Positions 19,988-30,882 of a stretch of DNA of 64,000 nucleotides are shown here, one piece after another. The notes under the pieces were generated by a model that was not told where the DNA came from, did not search any database, and saw only the letters and a list, made by a program, of their open reading frames with translations. The DNA comes from Gnetum montanum. Lineage: Eukaryota; Streptophyta; Gnetopsida; Gnetales; Gnetaceae. Made by a program: the position numbers and the translations under genes. The stretch's first letter is position 1. Each line of letters starts with the position of its first letter. The DNA lies in NCBI GenBank assembly GCA_015680685.1, contig MNCI01014694.1, positions 1,324,543-1,388,542 on the forward strand, in the 5' to 3' direction.

Positions 19988-22795
19988 ATGGCCCCAAAAA
20001 GAGGAGCACAAGGAGAACTCCCACAACCAGGTAGATAAAGGCTAAGAGGCAAAGGAAGAGGCCACACTGGTGATCAAACTCCACAGGTAGAAGAGCAAGA
20101 AGCATAATCATTTAACATTCATCAGTAGACACCTACTACTAAGCAATCTGCCCAAGCTAAAGTTGAGGCCCCACCAACACCAAAACAAGGATAGCTCCTC
20201 ACGCTGTCACCTGAATACCTTCAAGCTATTCAAGAGAAATCCATCATGTCAACTATGATTATGGAGCTAAACTTGGGTTGATTCATGGAGTTTTCCTTAG
20301 ATGCTATTAAAACTCAACTCTAATCATGTCCCTTGTGGCCCACATTAATAACAAGTGGGGAGTGGTACCTAGGAGAGACTTTACACTTTTGGAAAAATAG
20401 ATAAGTAGATACGATAGTAAAGATTGAAGGAATTTCTGTACCTTATACAATTGAGGTGATAGCTAAGGCTCTTAACCTACCCAATGAAGGGCCCAAAATC
20501 ATACAAATCTTAACAAGATCTAATATTAATGCCAAGAGATTGTGGTTGCATAGAGCCTATGGCCAAGAGGACAAGGAATATAGTAAACTAACTATAGAGG
20601 AGAAAATTTATTTTTAAGATAGGCACTTATCACCTATTCCCGACAAAAAGATTAAATAGAATATCTACATATGTGGCAAGAGGAAGTGCTAGTTTAATGG
20701 GAAAATTTAATGCCAACCCTGCACACCTCTACTTCCTTGAAATTCAACAACAATTTGAAGAGAGGAAGGTGGGGAAACTTACACTAACATTCCCTTGCCT
20801 AATCTAGAAATTATGCAAACAATAAGGCATCTTAGGCTACAACAATGATGTCTTGAGAAAAGCTCAAAGTGCCTTCTATGCTAAGAAGTCCAAGTCAATG
20901 TTGCCAAAGAAGGATCAAGTGGAGAAACAAGTAGGTACTGGGGGAGCAACAGGCTTAACTCCTACTAAAACTATTTAATCCATTGTTCAGGAGCAACAAG
21001 TAGGACTTAGTACCCAACAACCCATTAATCAACAACAGCAATAGTAAGAGCAACAACAATAGCAGCAAGTTCCACCACCGCTGCTATAGGATTTTTAACC
21101 ATCAATGAGTCATCTATAGAAAATTGTAGAGAGTGTCAATTAGGAACACATGAAGAAGCCAATTTGTACAAGGTAATTGATGATGCATCTAGGCCAATAA
21201 TATTAACTAATCTTGCTAGTGGTCAAATTTCATTACAATCAAGAGGAGGGGGAGAGTGGTCATAACAAATCTGTGAGAATGTTGCATCATTCCAAGTGAT
21301 GCTTGAAATAGGATAAGGAGCCACGATTATGGTAATGTAGCACCAAGATGCAATAAGAGAAACAAAAGTGATCAATGATCACATCAAGGAATCATTTAAA
21401 GTACTTGTTGTACCACCATCAAACCTAACTAAAACTAGAGAAGCAAAAATGTTAGTTGGTTCCTTAATGACTTGCCAATCATGAGGACATTCTTAATAGA
21501 CTACTATAGATAGGGCAAGTCATGCATAACCTCTTTGATATCCCCAACAATATCACTACAATGCAATCTAAGCTCATAGCCATAAAAGGTAAACTAGTCA
21601 TAGCAGAAACCAAGGCAAACATGCAAAAAATGAAGTCAACAGACTATAAGAAGAGCTCGTGACCTTGAGAGCTAAAAGAAGAGATCCCACTCAATTTGTG
21701 GCACTTAACTAGCTAGCTCAATTTAGAACTAAACATATCAACCACCTCATAGATCATAATATGAGGATGGAGAAAGAAAAGGAGAAATTTGTGTGGAGTG
21801 CCTTAGTGGCTAAATCCCAAATGTATGCACACATCAAGGCCCTCACCACATTGCAAGAAGAAAATAAGCAACTCACTATAGACAACGCTAGGTTGACCAA
21901 TGTGGAAAAGTAGAAAAACATTCTTGAAGAGAGCATCCATCAGTTAAGAGAATAACTAATGAGGATAAACCAAGATATGAGCCTCCTTGCATGAGAAAAT
22001 AGAACACTTTCAATGGAGTAGGTATGCGCAATAAGACAAAAATCAACCATAGAAATAAGCACATGGCAAAATGGAGAAAAAAGGCATGAAAGGCTTAAAG
22101 AACACTTCTACGATCAAGTGGGCATGTATAAACAAATTAATGAAAAAGAAATCCAAATGGCTAAAGCCTAGATCAACTCCATATCAATGCAGAATCCAAA
22201 CTGGTAGCCTATCTTGGATAGCATGGCTCATGTCCACCAAGAGGAGATTAAGAATAAAGACCTACAGATAGAAGATCTAAAAAAATACATAGGGTTAGTA
22301 AACGTATGGTATGCTAACTTGGCCACCTTAACAGTAGGTAGGCAAAGAAATGAGCTAGAAAAGCAAGTAGTAGCCATGTACGCATTGTATGAAAAGGAAT
22401 TTGCAAATAGAAACAATGTCCTACAAAAGCTACATGTGGAAAACTCTAAATTAGAAGGAGTTAAGGTTGGCTATAAAGGATAGAAAGATGTTGCAACAAA
22501 CCTAGCCAGAAGAATTTCTGACTATCAAGAATTAAGAACCAAGGCCAAGGCATTTGAAGAGGAAAGAAGGCAATTTGCAACATGATATGTGAAAGCAAAT
22601 CAAATGTTTCCGCAACTACCATGTTCATTGGATGTATTGGCTCCATCACACATTTCTCAATTAGTATGGACAATACATGATCCACATATAGAGGAGGAAA
22701 AATTTCAAGCATTCCTAAATAGATACAAATTTCAAAAGCTTGATGATAAGGGAAAGCAACTGATGAAAGAGCCATTACCACTAGGCACCACTTAA
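19988..22795 (+). pseudogene. Third ORF (aORF) of element C
   Basis: It starts at an ATG (MAPKRGAQGELPQPG) and ends near 22,795 (EPLPLGTT), about 935 codons. In order: N-terminal globular region (VKIEGISVPYTIEVIAKALN near 20,420-20,480; RLWLHRAYGQEDKEY near 20,530), second block near 20,730-20,900, Gln/Pro-rich linker 20,985-21,095, then a long Lys/Glu/Leu-rich coiled-coil-like region 21,540-22,560 (EEIKNKDLQIEDLKKYIG). No signal or membrane segment. Function unknown; perhaps a structural or host-interaction protein. Many stops, often TAG/TAA where CAG/CAA would fit, plus frameshifts. Confidence 0.65.
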
Positions 22796-23007
22796 GCTAC
22801 ATCAAGCTATCTCAAGCATTTTTTATTTTGTTTTGTTGTTTTTTCACAGCATTGTGTCCAAATTTTGTAAAACACCACCATGGCATTCAATGTCTTGTAA
22901 ATAGTCCATTAGTTATGTCATGTCGAATCTACCTCCCAATTTTGTAAGGAACTCTACCCTCATTTTGTTTTAACTCGAGGATGAGTTTCTAGTCAATCGT
23001 GGAAGTA

Positions 23008-23899
23008 TGATAAAGTTAATTTTTGAAGTGCAAGGACATTGTAGTAACAACATCATATCAATGATGTTGTTGATCCAATGTTGCTTCATGTGATACGTCA
23101 TCATTGATACAATGTCTCGAGGTGCATGCTAGTCTATAAATATAGCACTTAGGTGCATGGTCCACAACAATTTTCCACTAATAGCAAAACTCTGACAATT
23201 TCATTTTATGCACTTAGACTTAGTAATTAGAAGTTTGAATGCTTGTCGTGTAGTGTGATCTAGTGAGCAATGTCTTTGTTTGAACATCTTGTACTTGGGC
23301 ACAAGTGTGACTGACAATAAAAATCGAGCTAATTCATACTATTGTAGCATTCTCCTAGTTCCTGTTTTACTTAGAATGATATTTCCTATTTTCTAGCTTA
23401 ATGTTTTACTTTTACAAAGTACACTTTACTTTACTTGTTTATGTTAAGTGGAATGAGTACGACTGATTTCAATCACTTAAGTGTAATCATTTGGTAAGCC
23501 CAATAGTGTTACTACCTAGCACACCCAATAGTGTAACCCTTGGTAATCCAGTGACACTTATATGAAGCCCAAAGGTGTGCATAGAAAATCAAGAATGGAT
23601 ACTTATCGCATAGGCTAGACTAGATTTGTTTACTTGTTTTACTTAGACTTAGGAATTACTTCCATTTTCACCATGTTTCATAGGAGTCATAATGGCCACT
23701 CAACATTAGTTATCATATACCTCATGATGAGCTAAACCATACAATTAGATTCCACTAGCTCCACATGGGAAGACAATAGTCACATACTTAAATCAATTAC
23801 TAGCATATTCACATTCCCTCATCCACATATTACAATTGGGTCACATGTGGACACTTGTGACTTGTATGGTTGGGTGTTGGACTACTCCACCACTCATCA
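23008..23899 (+). repeat. 3' LTR of element C (892 bp)
   Basis: TGATAAAG ... CTCATCA, preceded by GTGGAAGTA (polypurine tract). The TATA box CTATAAATAT is at 23,134-23,143. The last bases, revcomp of TGATGAG..., match the start of the minus-strand LTRs. It is absent from the sister C-like fragment at 45,973-47,784. Confidence 0.8.
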
Positions 23900-24237
23900 A
23901 TATCAAGGTTGCATTAGAAAAATATGTTAGTTATTAGTTGTTAGTTGGTAGGAGAGGGAAAAGTATTTTATAATTATTAGTTATTCATTGTTACTTGATG
24001 GGGGAGGGGGAAGTAGTTGATAGGGTAGTTGGGAGATGGGGGAGACGGGAAAGTAGTTTATAGTTGTTAGTTATTATAGGGGAGGAGGGAGTGGTTGATA
24101 GAAGGAGGGGGATTGTTGACGTTTTATGTAAACTATTGCTTTTATGGTGTGACAAAATAGAAACTGGTAGAATAGAGTTACCAAATTCTATCTAGCAAGT
24201 GGTAAGGGAGTTAAGAAGAAAAAAAATAGCATATAGA

Positions 24238-24260
24238 TTGTGTGTGTGTGTGTGTGTGGG
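24238..24260. repeat. (TG)n microsatellite
   Basis: A TG run at the left boundary of duplication copy 1. The corresponding run in copy 2 (47,785-47,818) is longer and is joined directly to retrotransposon sequence. Confidence 0.85.
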
Positions 24261-24385
24261 AGGGAAGTGTGGAAAGGAGGGGGAGGTTGTGGGAGGGGGG
24301 AAGGAGTGGGATGGTGTATGTTGATGTTTCATCTTAAGTGTTGTTTTTTGGATGTAACTTAAGTCAAAAGTGTACAATACAATGA

Positions 24386-24536
24386 TAATGAGGTATTAGT
24401 CTATTAGTAAGGCACTTGATTTCGAAGCTCCAAATTAGGAGTTCAATTCTAGTGGATAATGCTAAGTTATTGAAAGTTCTAATTGGACTATTTATCTTCT
24501 AGTGTGCCTATGTTTGACTTATTTTAGGTTTGAACA
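24386..24536 (+). mobile_element. tRNA-derived SINE-like copy S1
   Basis: It has a diverged A box (TAGTCTATTAG), a B box (GAGTTCAATTCTAG) and the family tail (GTGTGCCTATGTTTGACTTATTTTAGGTTTGAACA). It is also present in the duplicate at 47,928-48,078, so it predates the duplication. Confidence 0.6.
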
Positions 24537-24796
24537 TCTCCTAAGAACATGTATTTGAGAGCCCTAGGTGGGCCAGGGATGCCTTATAAAAAAGTAGTGT
24601 ATAGAAAGTATTTCAATTTTTTAGGTTCCATTTGAAATGTGACAACTTTAGCTTAATAATTAACTTGGTCCATAGTAGATTGACAACACTTTAAAATCTT
24701 GTATAGTAAATTGAAAAAAAATATATGTAGCAATATATACTTTTACCAATTATATCTAATAGTTGTACACCTTAGTGTTAGTACTTAATAACCAAA

Positions 24797-24903
24797 GTAA
24801 AACATAGGTATACCCCAAGATTTATAAAAGTTTATAACTTTGTGCTACCTAGTAGAATTGAATCTATGGCCTACCCATACCAATAGGCTAACACTTCTTT
24901 ATT
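24797..24903 (-). mobile_element. tRNA-derived SINE-like copy S2
   Basis: The minus-strand copy has TTAGCCTATTGGTATGGG and B box GATTCAATTCTACT. It lacks about 24 bp of the tRNA-like part that its duplicate at 48,611-48,752 retains. Confidence 0.55.
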
Positions 24904-24974
24904 ACCAGTTATATATACTAGATTAGGACATGCCCCTAGGCTAACAACATTGCAAATGTGTAATAAGTGCAAAG

Positions 24975-25066
24975 GGGGATGCTAGTATTAGGCTTTGAAC
25001 CCAACACTTGTGAGTACAAAGCTATGCAAGCTAACCAATTGGTCAACAACCCATGCTTAATAAATA
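24975..25066 (-). repeat. tRNA-like fragment, second family
   Basis: In the minus sense, GACCAATTGGTTAGCTTGC (A-box-like) and GGGTTCAAAGCC (B-box-like) are spaced as in a tRNA gene, but acceptor and other stems are not convincing. The same segment is in the duplicate at about 48,890-48,985. Probably a decayed tRNA-derived SINE, not a functional tRNA. Confidence 0.35.
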
Positions 25067-25307
25067 TAAGTACCATTGACAAATGACTATTTAGCTATAG
25101 GATTCTTTAAAATTTCTAACTTTATTTTGCCATTTAAAATCCCAAAAATAGGCATATAGGCATCAATTTTCAGCCTTGATATAGGGTATTGTAGGGGATT
25201 TTGAATATACCGGTGGTGTTATTAGTTTGGTAGCAATCATAATTAGTTGTTTTGCTTTTTTTCTTAATTTATTTATAACTTTTCAATTTTGTTAGTTTCT
25301 TTATTAG

Positions 25308-25455
25308 GGGTAGTAGGACTCTTGATTTGGAGGCTCTAAGTTATGGGTTCAATTCAAGTGGGTAATGTTAAATTATAAAATTCTAACTTGACTATATGTC
25401 TTTAGGTTGGGGTAGAGAGGTAAATATTATTAAAAATAAGTTTTGGGTTCCAACA
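25308..25455 (+). mobile_element. tRNA-derived SINE-like copy S3 (diverged)
   Basis: CTTGATTTGGAGGCTCTAAG, B box GGGTTCAATTC and tail GGGTTCCAACA are recognisable. The A box is lost and the 3' half is altered. Duplicate at 49,229-49,379. Confidence 0.45.
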
Positions 25456-25965
25456 TCTTTCCTTGTTAAGGATGGTAGGGGGGTTAGGGTCAATAGGATG
25501 TTTATGTTCGTCTAAACTCTTTATGAACCATTGATTAAAGGTACATGCCTTTTAGATTAAGTAGTAATGTTTTAAAACATGATTATTTTTTAAGATAAAA
25601 GTGGGAGGAAAAAAGCATTTGGGATTTGTATGATATTTAGGTTAATCTAAACTCTTTATAAATTTTTGGTTAAAGGTATCTAGTACCATGACATGCCTTT
25701 CAAAGAAGGTGTTACTATTTGGAGGTGTGTTTTACAAAAAGGGTTATCTTTTTGACAGAGAAATGGTAAAAAAGAAAAAAAAAAGGTCACCAGATTAGGG
25801 TTTTTGTTATTGTGATATGTGTTTGAACGAAGGTGTTATTATTTGAAGTTGTGTTTAAAAAAAATAGAGAGATTATTTTTGAAGAGAAAAGTAGAAAAAA
25901 AAAAAAAAAGAGGGAAAGCACTAGCTTTTATCATGATGTGTTTCAAAGAAGGTTTTATAAACAAC

Positions 25966-26128
25966 AAGGTTTTAGCCTAGTGATATGGAGCTTGGCTTGG
26001 TAACCCTAGGTCTTAGGGTATAAATCTTAGGGTATACCAAGTAGCATTGAGTTATAAACTTCTATAAATCTTAGGGTATACCTATGTTTCAATTATTATT
26101 TTATTATACCTATCTTAGGTTCCAACAC
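25966..26128 (+). mobile_element. tRNA-derived SINE-like copy S4
   Basis: A box TTAGCCTAGTGATATGG, then CTTGGCTTGGTAACCCTAGG and the tail CTATGTTTCAATTATT ... AGGTTCCAACA. The B-box region is rearranged here but clearer in the duplicate at 49,991-50,131. Confidence 0.55.
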
Positions 26129-28174
26129 TACCCCTTGGAAAATTTGATTATTTTGAACGATATTTCACAAGAAAAAAAGGTTAAGAAAATGTATTCCCTG
26201 CAAACTTTGAGAAAACAAAGGAATTTTCCATCAAACTAATTAACCCACTTTAAGAAAATAAAGGAATTTCCCATATAAATTTGTATGAAACACACGGACC
26301 TCAACTAACGGTAATATAGAGCTATGGTAACTCTAACCGATACTCAAACGTTGATTTTATTTTATTTTTTACAAAAAAGCTGGCAATCCATATCCACATC
26401 CATATCTCTGTCAAGTGTTAGAATTATCAGCAATTCATATCCATATCCTCATCTCTCTTTTTTGGTTGCCGTTTCGTTACCCTAATGCGCCTACGTTACC
26501 GATGTATTGTAATAGGGTACGTATGTTGTTCGTATCTCAGCTTGACAATTTGCATTTCATTAGAGTTATTTTATTTTTGCTGCTGAAAAACTAGTATATA
26601 TTAACAGCTATATATATTTAATATACTATAACTTCCTAGTTTAAAAGGCTTGTTTTAAATAACATGAAACTTTAATTTTTACCTGCACCATAAAAAAACA
26701 AGAGGATGTCAAATTCACAAAATGCTCTGGGGAATAAAGTAATTTTGAAACATGTCACACGTGACTAGGACAAGCTTTAGGACAACATTCAGTCAATCCG
26801 TAAAAGACGCCGACGACGCTCTTTTATCCATGGGTGGATTACTGCGTTTTCATGGAACGTGACTTCCAGAAAAAGAGAAACTTTTAGAAAACATGTGGTT
26901 GAGGCATGAGATGGAGATTGGAGAGGATCTTTCATGAAATGATACCTTTTGTTGCTGATTTTAACTAACGAAAAAGAAAGTTTTTACGTCTCAAAGTTTT
27001 TTAACCGTCTCTTAAGTGGTCATGGAATAGGTAATAGCTTCTTGGCATATTGCCCCCGATAAGGGTATTTGGCTTAAAAAAAAAACAGAAGGCAAATCCT
27101 TCATCAGCTGTTAAGGAAGGTGATAGCTATTTCTCAACCATACATTATTACATGCTAAGGACAAAGCAAATCCTTCATCATCTTTTAAGGAAGGTAATAG
27201 CTATTTCTTTACCATACATTACATGTTCAAGATAAGGCAAATCCTTCATCATCTTTCAGGGAAGGTGATAGCTACTTCTGAACCATACATTACATGCTAA
27301 GGATAAGCCTTTAATGTCATTGTTGCATTTTTTATGGGAAGCAAAATTCTTTTGTGGCATATACCATCATTAAACTAAGGTAAGTTTTTAGCATGATTGT
27401 TGCTATCAGATGGGTGCTATGCAACTTTGGAACACCTGTGTATCTCGTGGAATGTTGGAATAATTTTGGTTTAGTGGCTCATACCTATGAGCCATAGAAT
27501 ATTATTATTTGACTTATAGCTATATGTTGTGTAAGTCTTAGTCAATATGTCACCTTTAAGATGAAAAAACAGTTTCTAACTTGATCACATGGTCCTTATT
27601 GTTTATGGGTCCAAGTATTAATTAGGGAGTAGAGGTGTTATATTATCACAAAGTTATGTTATGTTGCTGCACAAAACGGTCATTTTCTTATGTGCCAACT
27701 TATCACATTGTTTTAATTGCTTATGTGCCCAGGTATTACTTTCTTTACTTGCAGAAAGTAAGATGGTAAGATGAATAGCAGTATTCTTGTTTATGTATTA
27801 TAAAGCTTAGTAGTAAAGGTTTGGGCATTCTACTAAATTGAGTTATAAATTCCAGTAATAAGAATTTTGAAACTGATTTGATAGATAAAGTTCAGTAAAA
27901 CTAAATTTTATCTTCTTAAACGGCTGTAACTACTACTCAGTAGGTATCGGTTTTGTTGTCAGTCTTTGTCTGTCTGTCAGTCTTTGTCGTTGCTCTAAGG
28001 TTGGAATAAGAATCCATGCAAATGCACCCTCAATCTTTGTATGTTATAAAATAAGATTTTCATCTTACATCATGCCAAGCAAAAGCAAACTTAAGGTAAA
28101 AAACAAAAATGAAAGAATTTGGTACATCTGCACATGCTGCCATGCTAAAAAAAATAAAAATTCCAATCGTGTCT
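26129..28174 (+). other. Upstream region of acid phosphatase copy 1
   Basis: There is no gene in this stretch. The part at 26,750-26,890 (with CACACGTGA and GGCACGTGA-like E/G-box cores in the sister copy) is well conserved between the duplicates, suggesting old promoter or regulatory DNA. From 27,093 a minisatellite follows. The remainder is AT-rich sequence without convincing features. Confidence 0.4.
27093..27306 (+). repeat. Three-unit minisatellite, 71-74 bp period
   Basis: Units beginning CAAATCCTTCATCA start at 27,093, 27,167 and 27,238, each continuing AAGGAAGGTRATAGCTA and ACCATACATTA. Copy 2 retains only scrambled partial units (50,910-51,035), so the array is rearranging. Confidence 0.75.
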
Positions 28175-28190
28175 CACGTGTTTATAATTG
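28163..28190 (+). promoter_or_regulatory. Core promoter of acid phosphatase copy 1
   Basis: CCAAT, then a G-box CACGTG (28,175-28,180), directly followed by TATA-like TTTATAATT (28,181-28,189), about 85 bp before the ATG. The same three elements in the same order are kept in the paralogue at 51,941-51,967. Confidence 0.5.
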
Positions 28191-28272
28191 CAAGATTGGA
28201 ATAAGTACTCAGGACATTGCATAAACGAGACATTCAGTTCTGTGTTCTTCCTTCCAGTGAAAACATTCAGCC

Positions 28273-30565
28273 ATGGCCTTCTTGCTGTGGAGAAGAACGG
28301 TTCTTGTTCCGAGCTTAGTTTTCATACTCTGCTCTGCAGCACAAGGGCGCCTAAAATTGGTCAATGGTGTTGCTGTTGGTCATAATGATAGTCATGAAGC
28401 TTCAAACAATAACAAATGGAACATCTTGGGTCACAGCAGCATCTGCAACAATCATGCATATCAACACTGTGAGTCATGGAGATTTGGAGTGGAGACCAAC
28501 ACTGTGATAAAATGGAAGACAGTTCCGGCCCAGTGTGAGAGTTATGTAAAAGATTACATGACCACAAGCAACCAGTTCTTGCGTGATTTGGATCTGGTTG
28601 CAAATTACTCCGCTGCTTATGCAGAATCCCTCCAGGTCTCTGATGACGGAAAAGATGCTTGGGTTTTTGATGTTGACGACACCCTGCTCTCTAGTCTGCC
28701 TTTTTATGCAAAACATCGCTATGGGTAAGTCAAGTTTTTGGCATAAAAAAAGAGGTCACAGGTTTGATATTCATTTTAATGAGCAATGCTAAGTTATGCT
28801 AAAATAAATTTAGTATTTAATTAGTTTTCTTTAGGGTGAGTGGATCATTTGAAGTGGTTTTTTTTAAAGTTTGTTAATTGTAGTTAAGGGTGTGTGTGCC
28901 TGCATCATTTGGATTTTGGAGTGATGATAAGGTGCTTATTTGAGAATTTCTAATACCTGAGCTGGGCACAGTTACTGAGGGGATGTTTGCCTGCCCTATT
29001 CTTAGATACTGTTTTTTGCAAAGTGCACCCATCATATTTAGAAAATTATGTAGTTTAGGTTGCTTTTGCCAAGTTTTCCCAAAGCTGAATCTTATGATTC
29101 ATGTAAGACCTACCATTTCTTTTGTCTTTTTATTCTGTTTGGATTTCACCATTATTAATGTAATCTCCTTGAATTCATGAATCTAAGGACTGAACACCTC
29201 CATGGATTCAACATCCACAGAGTCATGCATCCAAAGAGGCCCTAATGGCGTGTTTGGTTTCCTGATTCTCCTAGTGCTGGATCAGCAGAGTCCACCCATT
29301 ATAATTATAAAACTGTTTGGTTTCACTTAATTTTATGGAGGTTTACCTATATTAATCTTTAGATTCATGTGAGGTCCACCATTTCTTCTGATTTTTTTAT
29401 TCTATTTAGATTTCAGTGGCATGGTATTATCTACTGAGATTCATGAATCTGTGAACTCAGCATCTCCACCAATTCAACATTTTCATCCAACAAAACAAGC
29501 CCTAAATGATCATAGTCCAGAGGTTCAATGCTCATCCCTCCATAGCAGGTCCTCTAAGAGTTGGTGGATAAGTAAAAGCCTGACCTCTTTCTAGTAGCTG
29601 CACTCAGGCTTAAACTAAGGTCTTATGACTTAAGAAACAGGCACTGTACCATCACTCCAAAGAATTATTCCTATCAGAAGCATAGCCACTACTGATATTT
29701 TTATTAGTTGGGCCTTCCCATGCTAATCCTTTATGATAAGGCCATTTGTTGAATCATGAGATCCCTTTGTAATTAGGGTGAGTTGAGTCATCAGTGGTGT
29801 TTTTTTGTGTTTTTGATTTCAACCATCATCGGTCCATGTGAGTTTTTCTTCTTAAGTACCCCAATTGGGTAAAGGTTCGATAGCCTATTATCCGGTGCTT
29901 TTTGGGAGTTGAAGACTCTATCTAATGCATTAGTGGAAAAGACAATCTGATTGTAATTGGGTTTGGTGTTTGGGGGATTAAAATGTTTTGCAGGGCTGAA
30001 AATTACAATCATGATCTTTGGAACGAATGGGTGGAGGAGGGTATTGCTCCTCCATTGATTTCCAGTCATAAGCTGTACGTGCATGTACTTAAGTTGGGTT
30101 TCAAGATCTTCATAATCACCGGCAGAAACGAGCCGCAGAGGAATAGTACCATCAATAATTTACATAACGCCGGTTACCATTCGTGGAAGAGGCTCATACT
30201 CCGGTAAAGTATTATTAATATTAAAATGTTCATTATCCCTTTGGTGATTAGTACTGTTTTCTTCTTCTGGACTTACAAGCGCAAAATCAGAAAATCTTAC
30301 TTGTATCAACGAAATGGGTTCGTTAAATCTGGGACAGTGGAAGTTTCCAAATCCTAATTATGACTGATATTGCTGTTGTTGATGCAGAGGAGATGAAGAT
30401 AAGGGCAAGACAGCGTTGGTTTACAAGTCAAAGAAAAGACGTCAACTTGAAGAGGAGGGATTTAGACTCAGAGGGAACATCGGTGATCAATGGAGCGATT
30501 TAACTGGATATTCTGTGGGAAATCGGACTTTCAAGATTCCAAATCCAATGTGTTACCTTAGTTAG
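28273..30565 (+). CDS. HAD-type acid phosphatase (class B/IIIB, VSP-like), copy 1
   Basis: Exons 28,273-28,724, 29,994-30,203 and 30,388-30,565 (452+210+178 nt) join in frame to 279 residues with canonical GT-AG introns of 1,269 and 184 bp. Residues 1-24 look like a secretory signal (LLWRRTVLVPSLVFILCSAA). HAD motif I is FDVDDT (D133 nucleophile, D135), motif II is IITGR (T193), motif III Lys is K234 in LVYKSKKRR, and motif IV is GDQWSD (D254, D258). All are present, so it should hydrolyse phosphomonoesters, unlike storage proteins that lost the nucleophile. The CESWR and W..VP..C segments and the NPMCYL end are typical of the plant acid phosphatase 1/vegetative storage protein family, and the length is slightly above usual. 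Likely secreted or vacuolar. Substrate unknown. Confidence 0.93.
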
Positions 30566-30876
30566 CATCATGTCTATGAAGGTTTTCCAAGTTAAAATAA
30601 GCCACCCCAAGTGTTTTAAGCTTGGAAGGCTCTCCGTGTCTTAAGGCTATGTAGTAAAAGTCTCGGGGGAAGAAAATGGTTGAAAAAACCATTTCCTGCC
30701 GGCTTATCTTATAAGCATGTTGCTGGATTATCGCTGTGCAAGTATCCAATCCGAAATTGAACGTTAAGTATTATTTTGCAGATTTCAGCAAACGCATTGC
30801 TCCTGGTATTTAGATCGGCAACTTCCTCTTCTGACTTAAATCCGTTTTTTTATTCCCCCACACAAGGTACTATATT

Positions 30877-30882
30877 AATAAA
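30877..30882 (+). terminator. Candidate polyadenylation signal, copy 1
   Basis: AATAAA about 310 bp after the stop codon. The same hexamer in the same context (TTAATAAAAGGGCATGC) is kept in copy 2 at 54,644-54,649. Confidence 0.35.

Larger units (their letters stand above)
16120..23899 (+). mobile_element. Athila-like element C, 3' portion
   Basis: The + strand order is RNase H, integrase, spacer with U-rich tract and stem-loop, internal TATA, third ORF, polypurine-like GTGGAAGTA, and 3' LTR (23,008-23,899). The 5' half (5' LTR, gag, RT) is absent at the junction with element A. The base after the LTR starts ATATC, so the expected target duplication would be ATATC at the missing 5' end. Confidence 0.8.

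Noticed and set aside
24970-25066. Possible tRNA gene on the minus strand
   Set aside because: A- and B-box-like words are present but no convincing acceptor and anticodon stems; duplicated with flanks, so it fits a decayed SINE.
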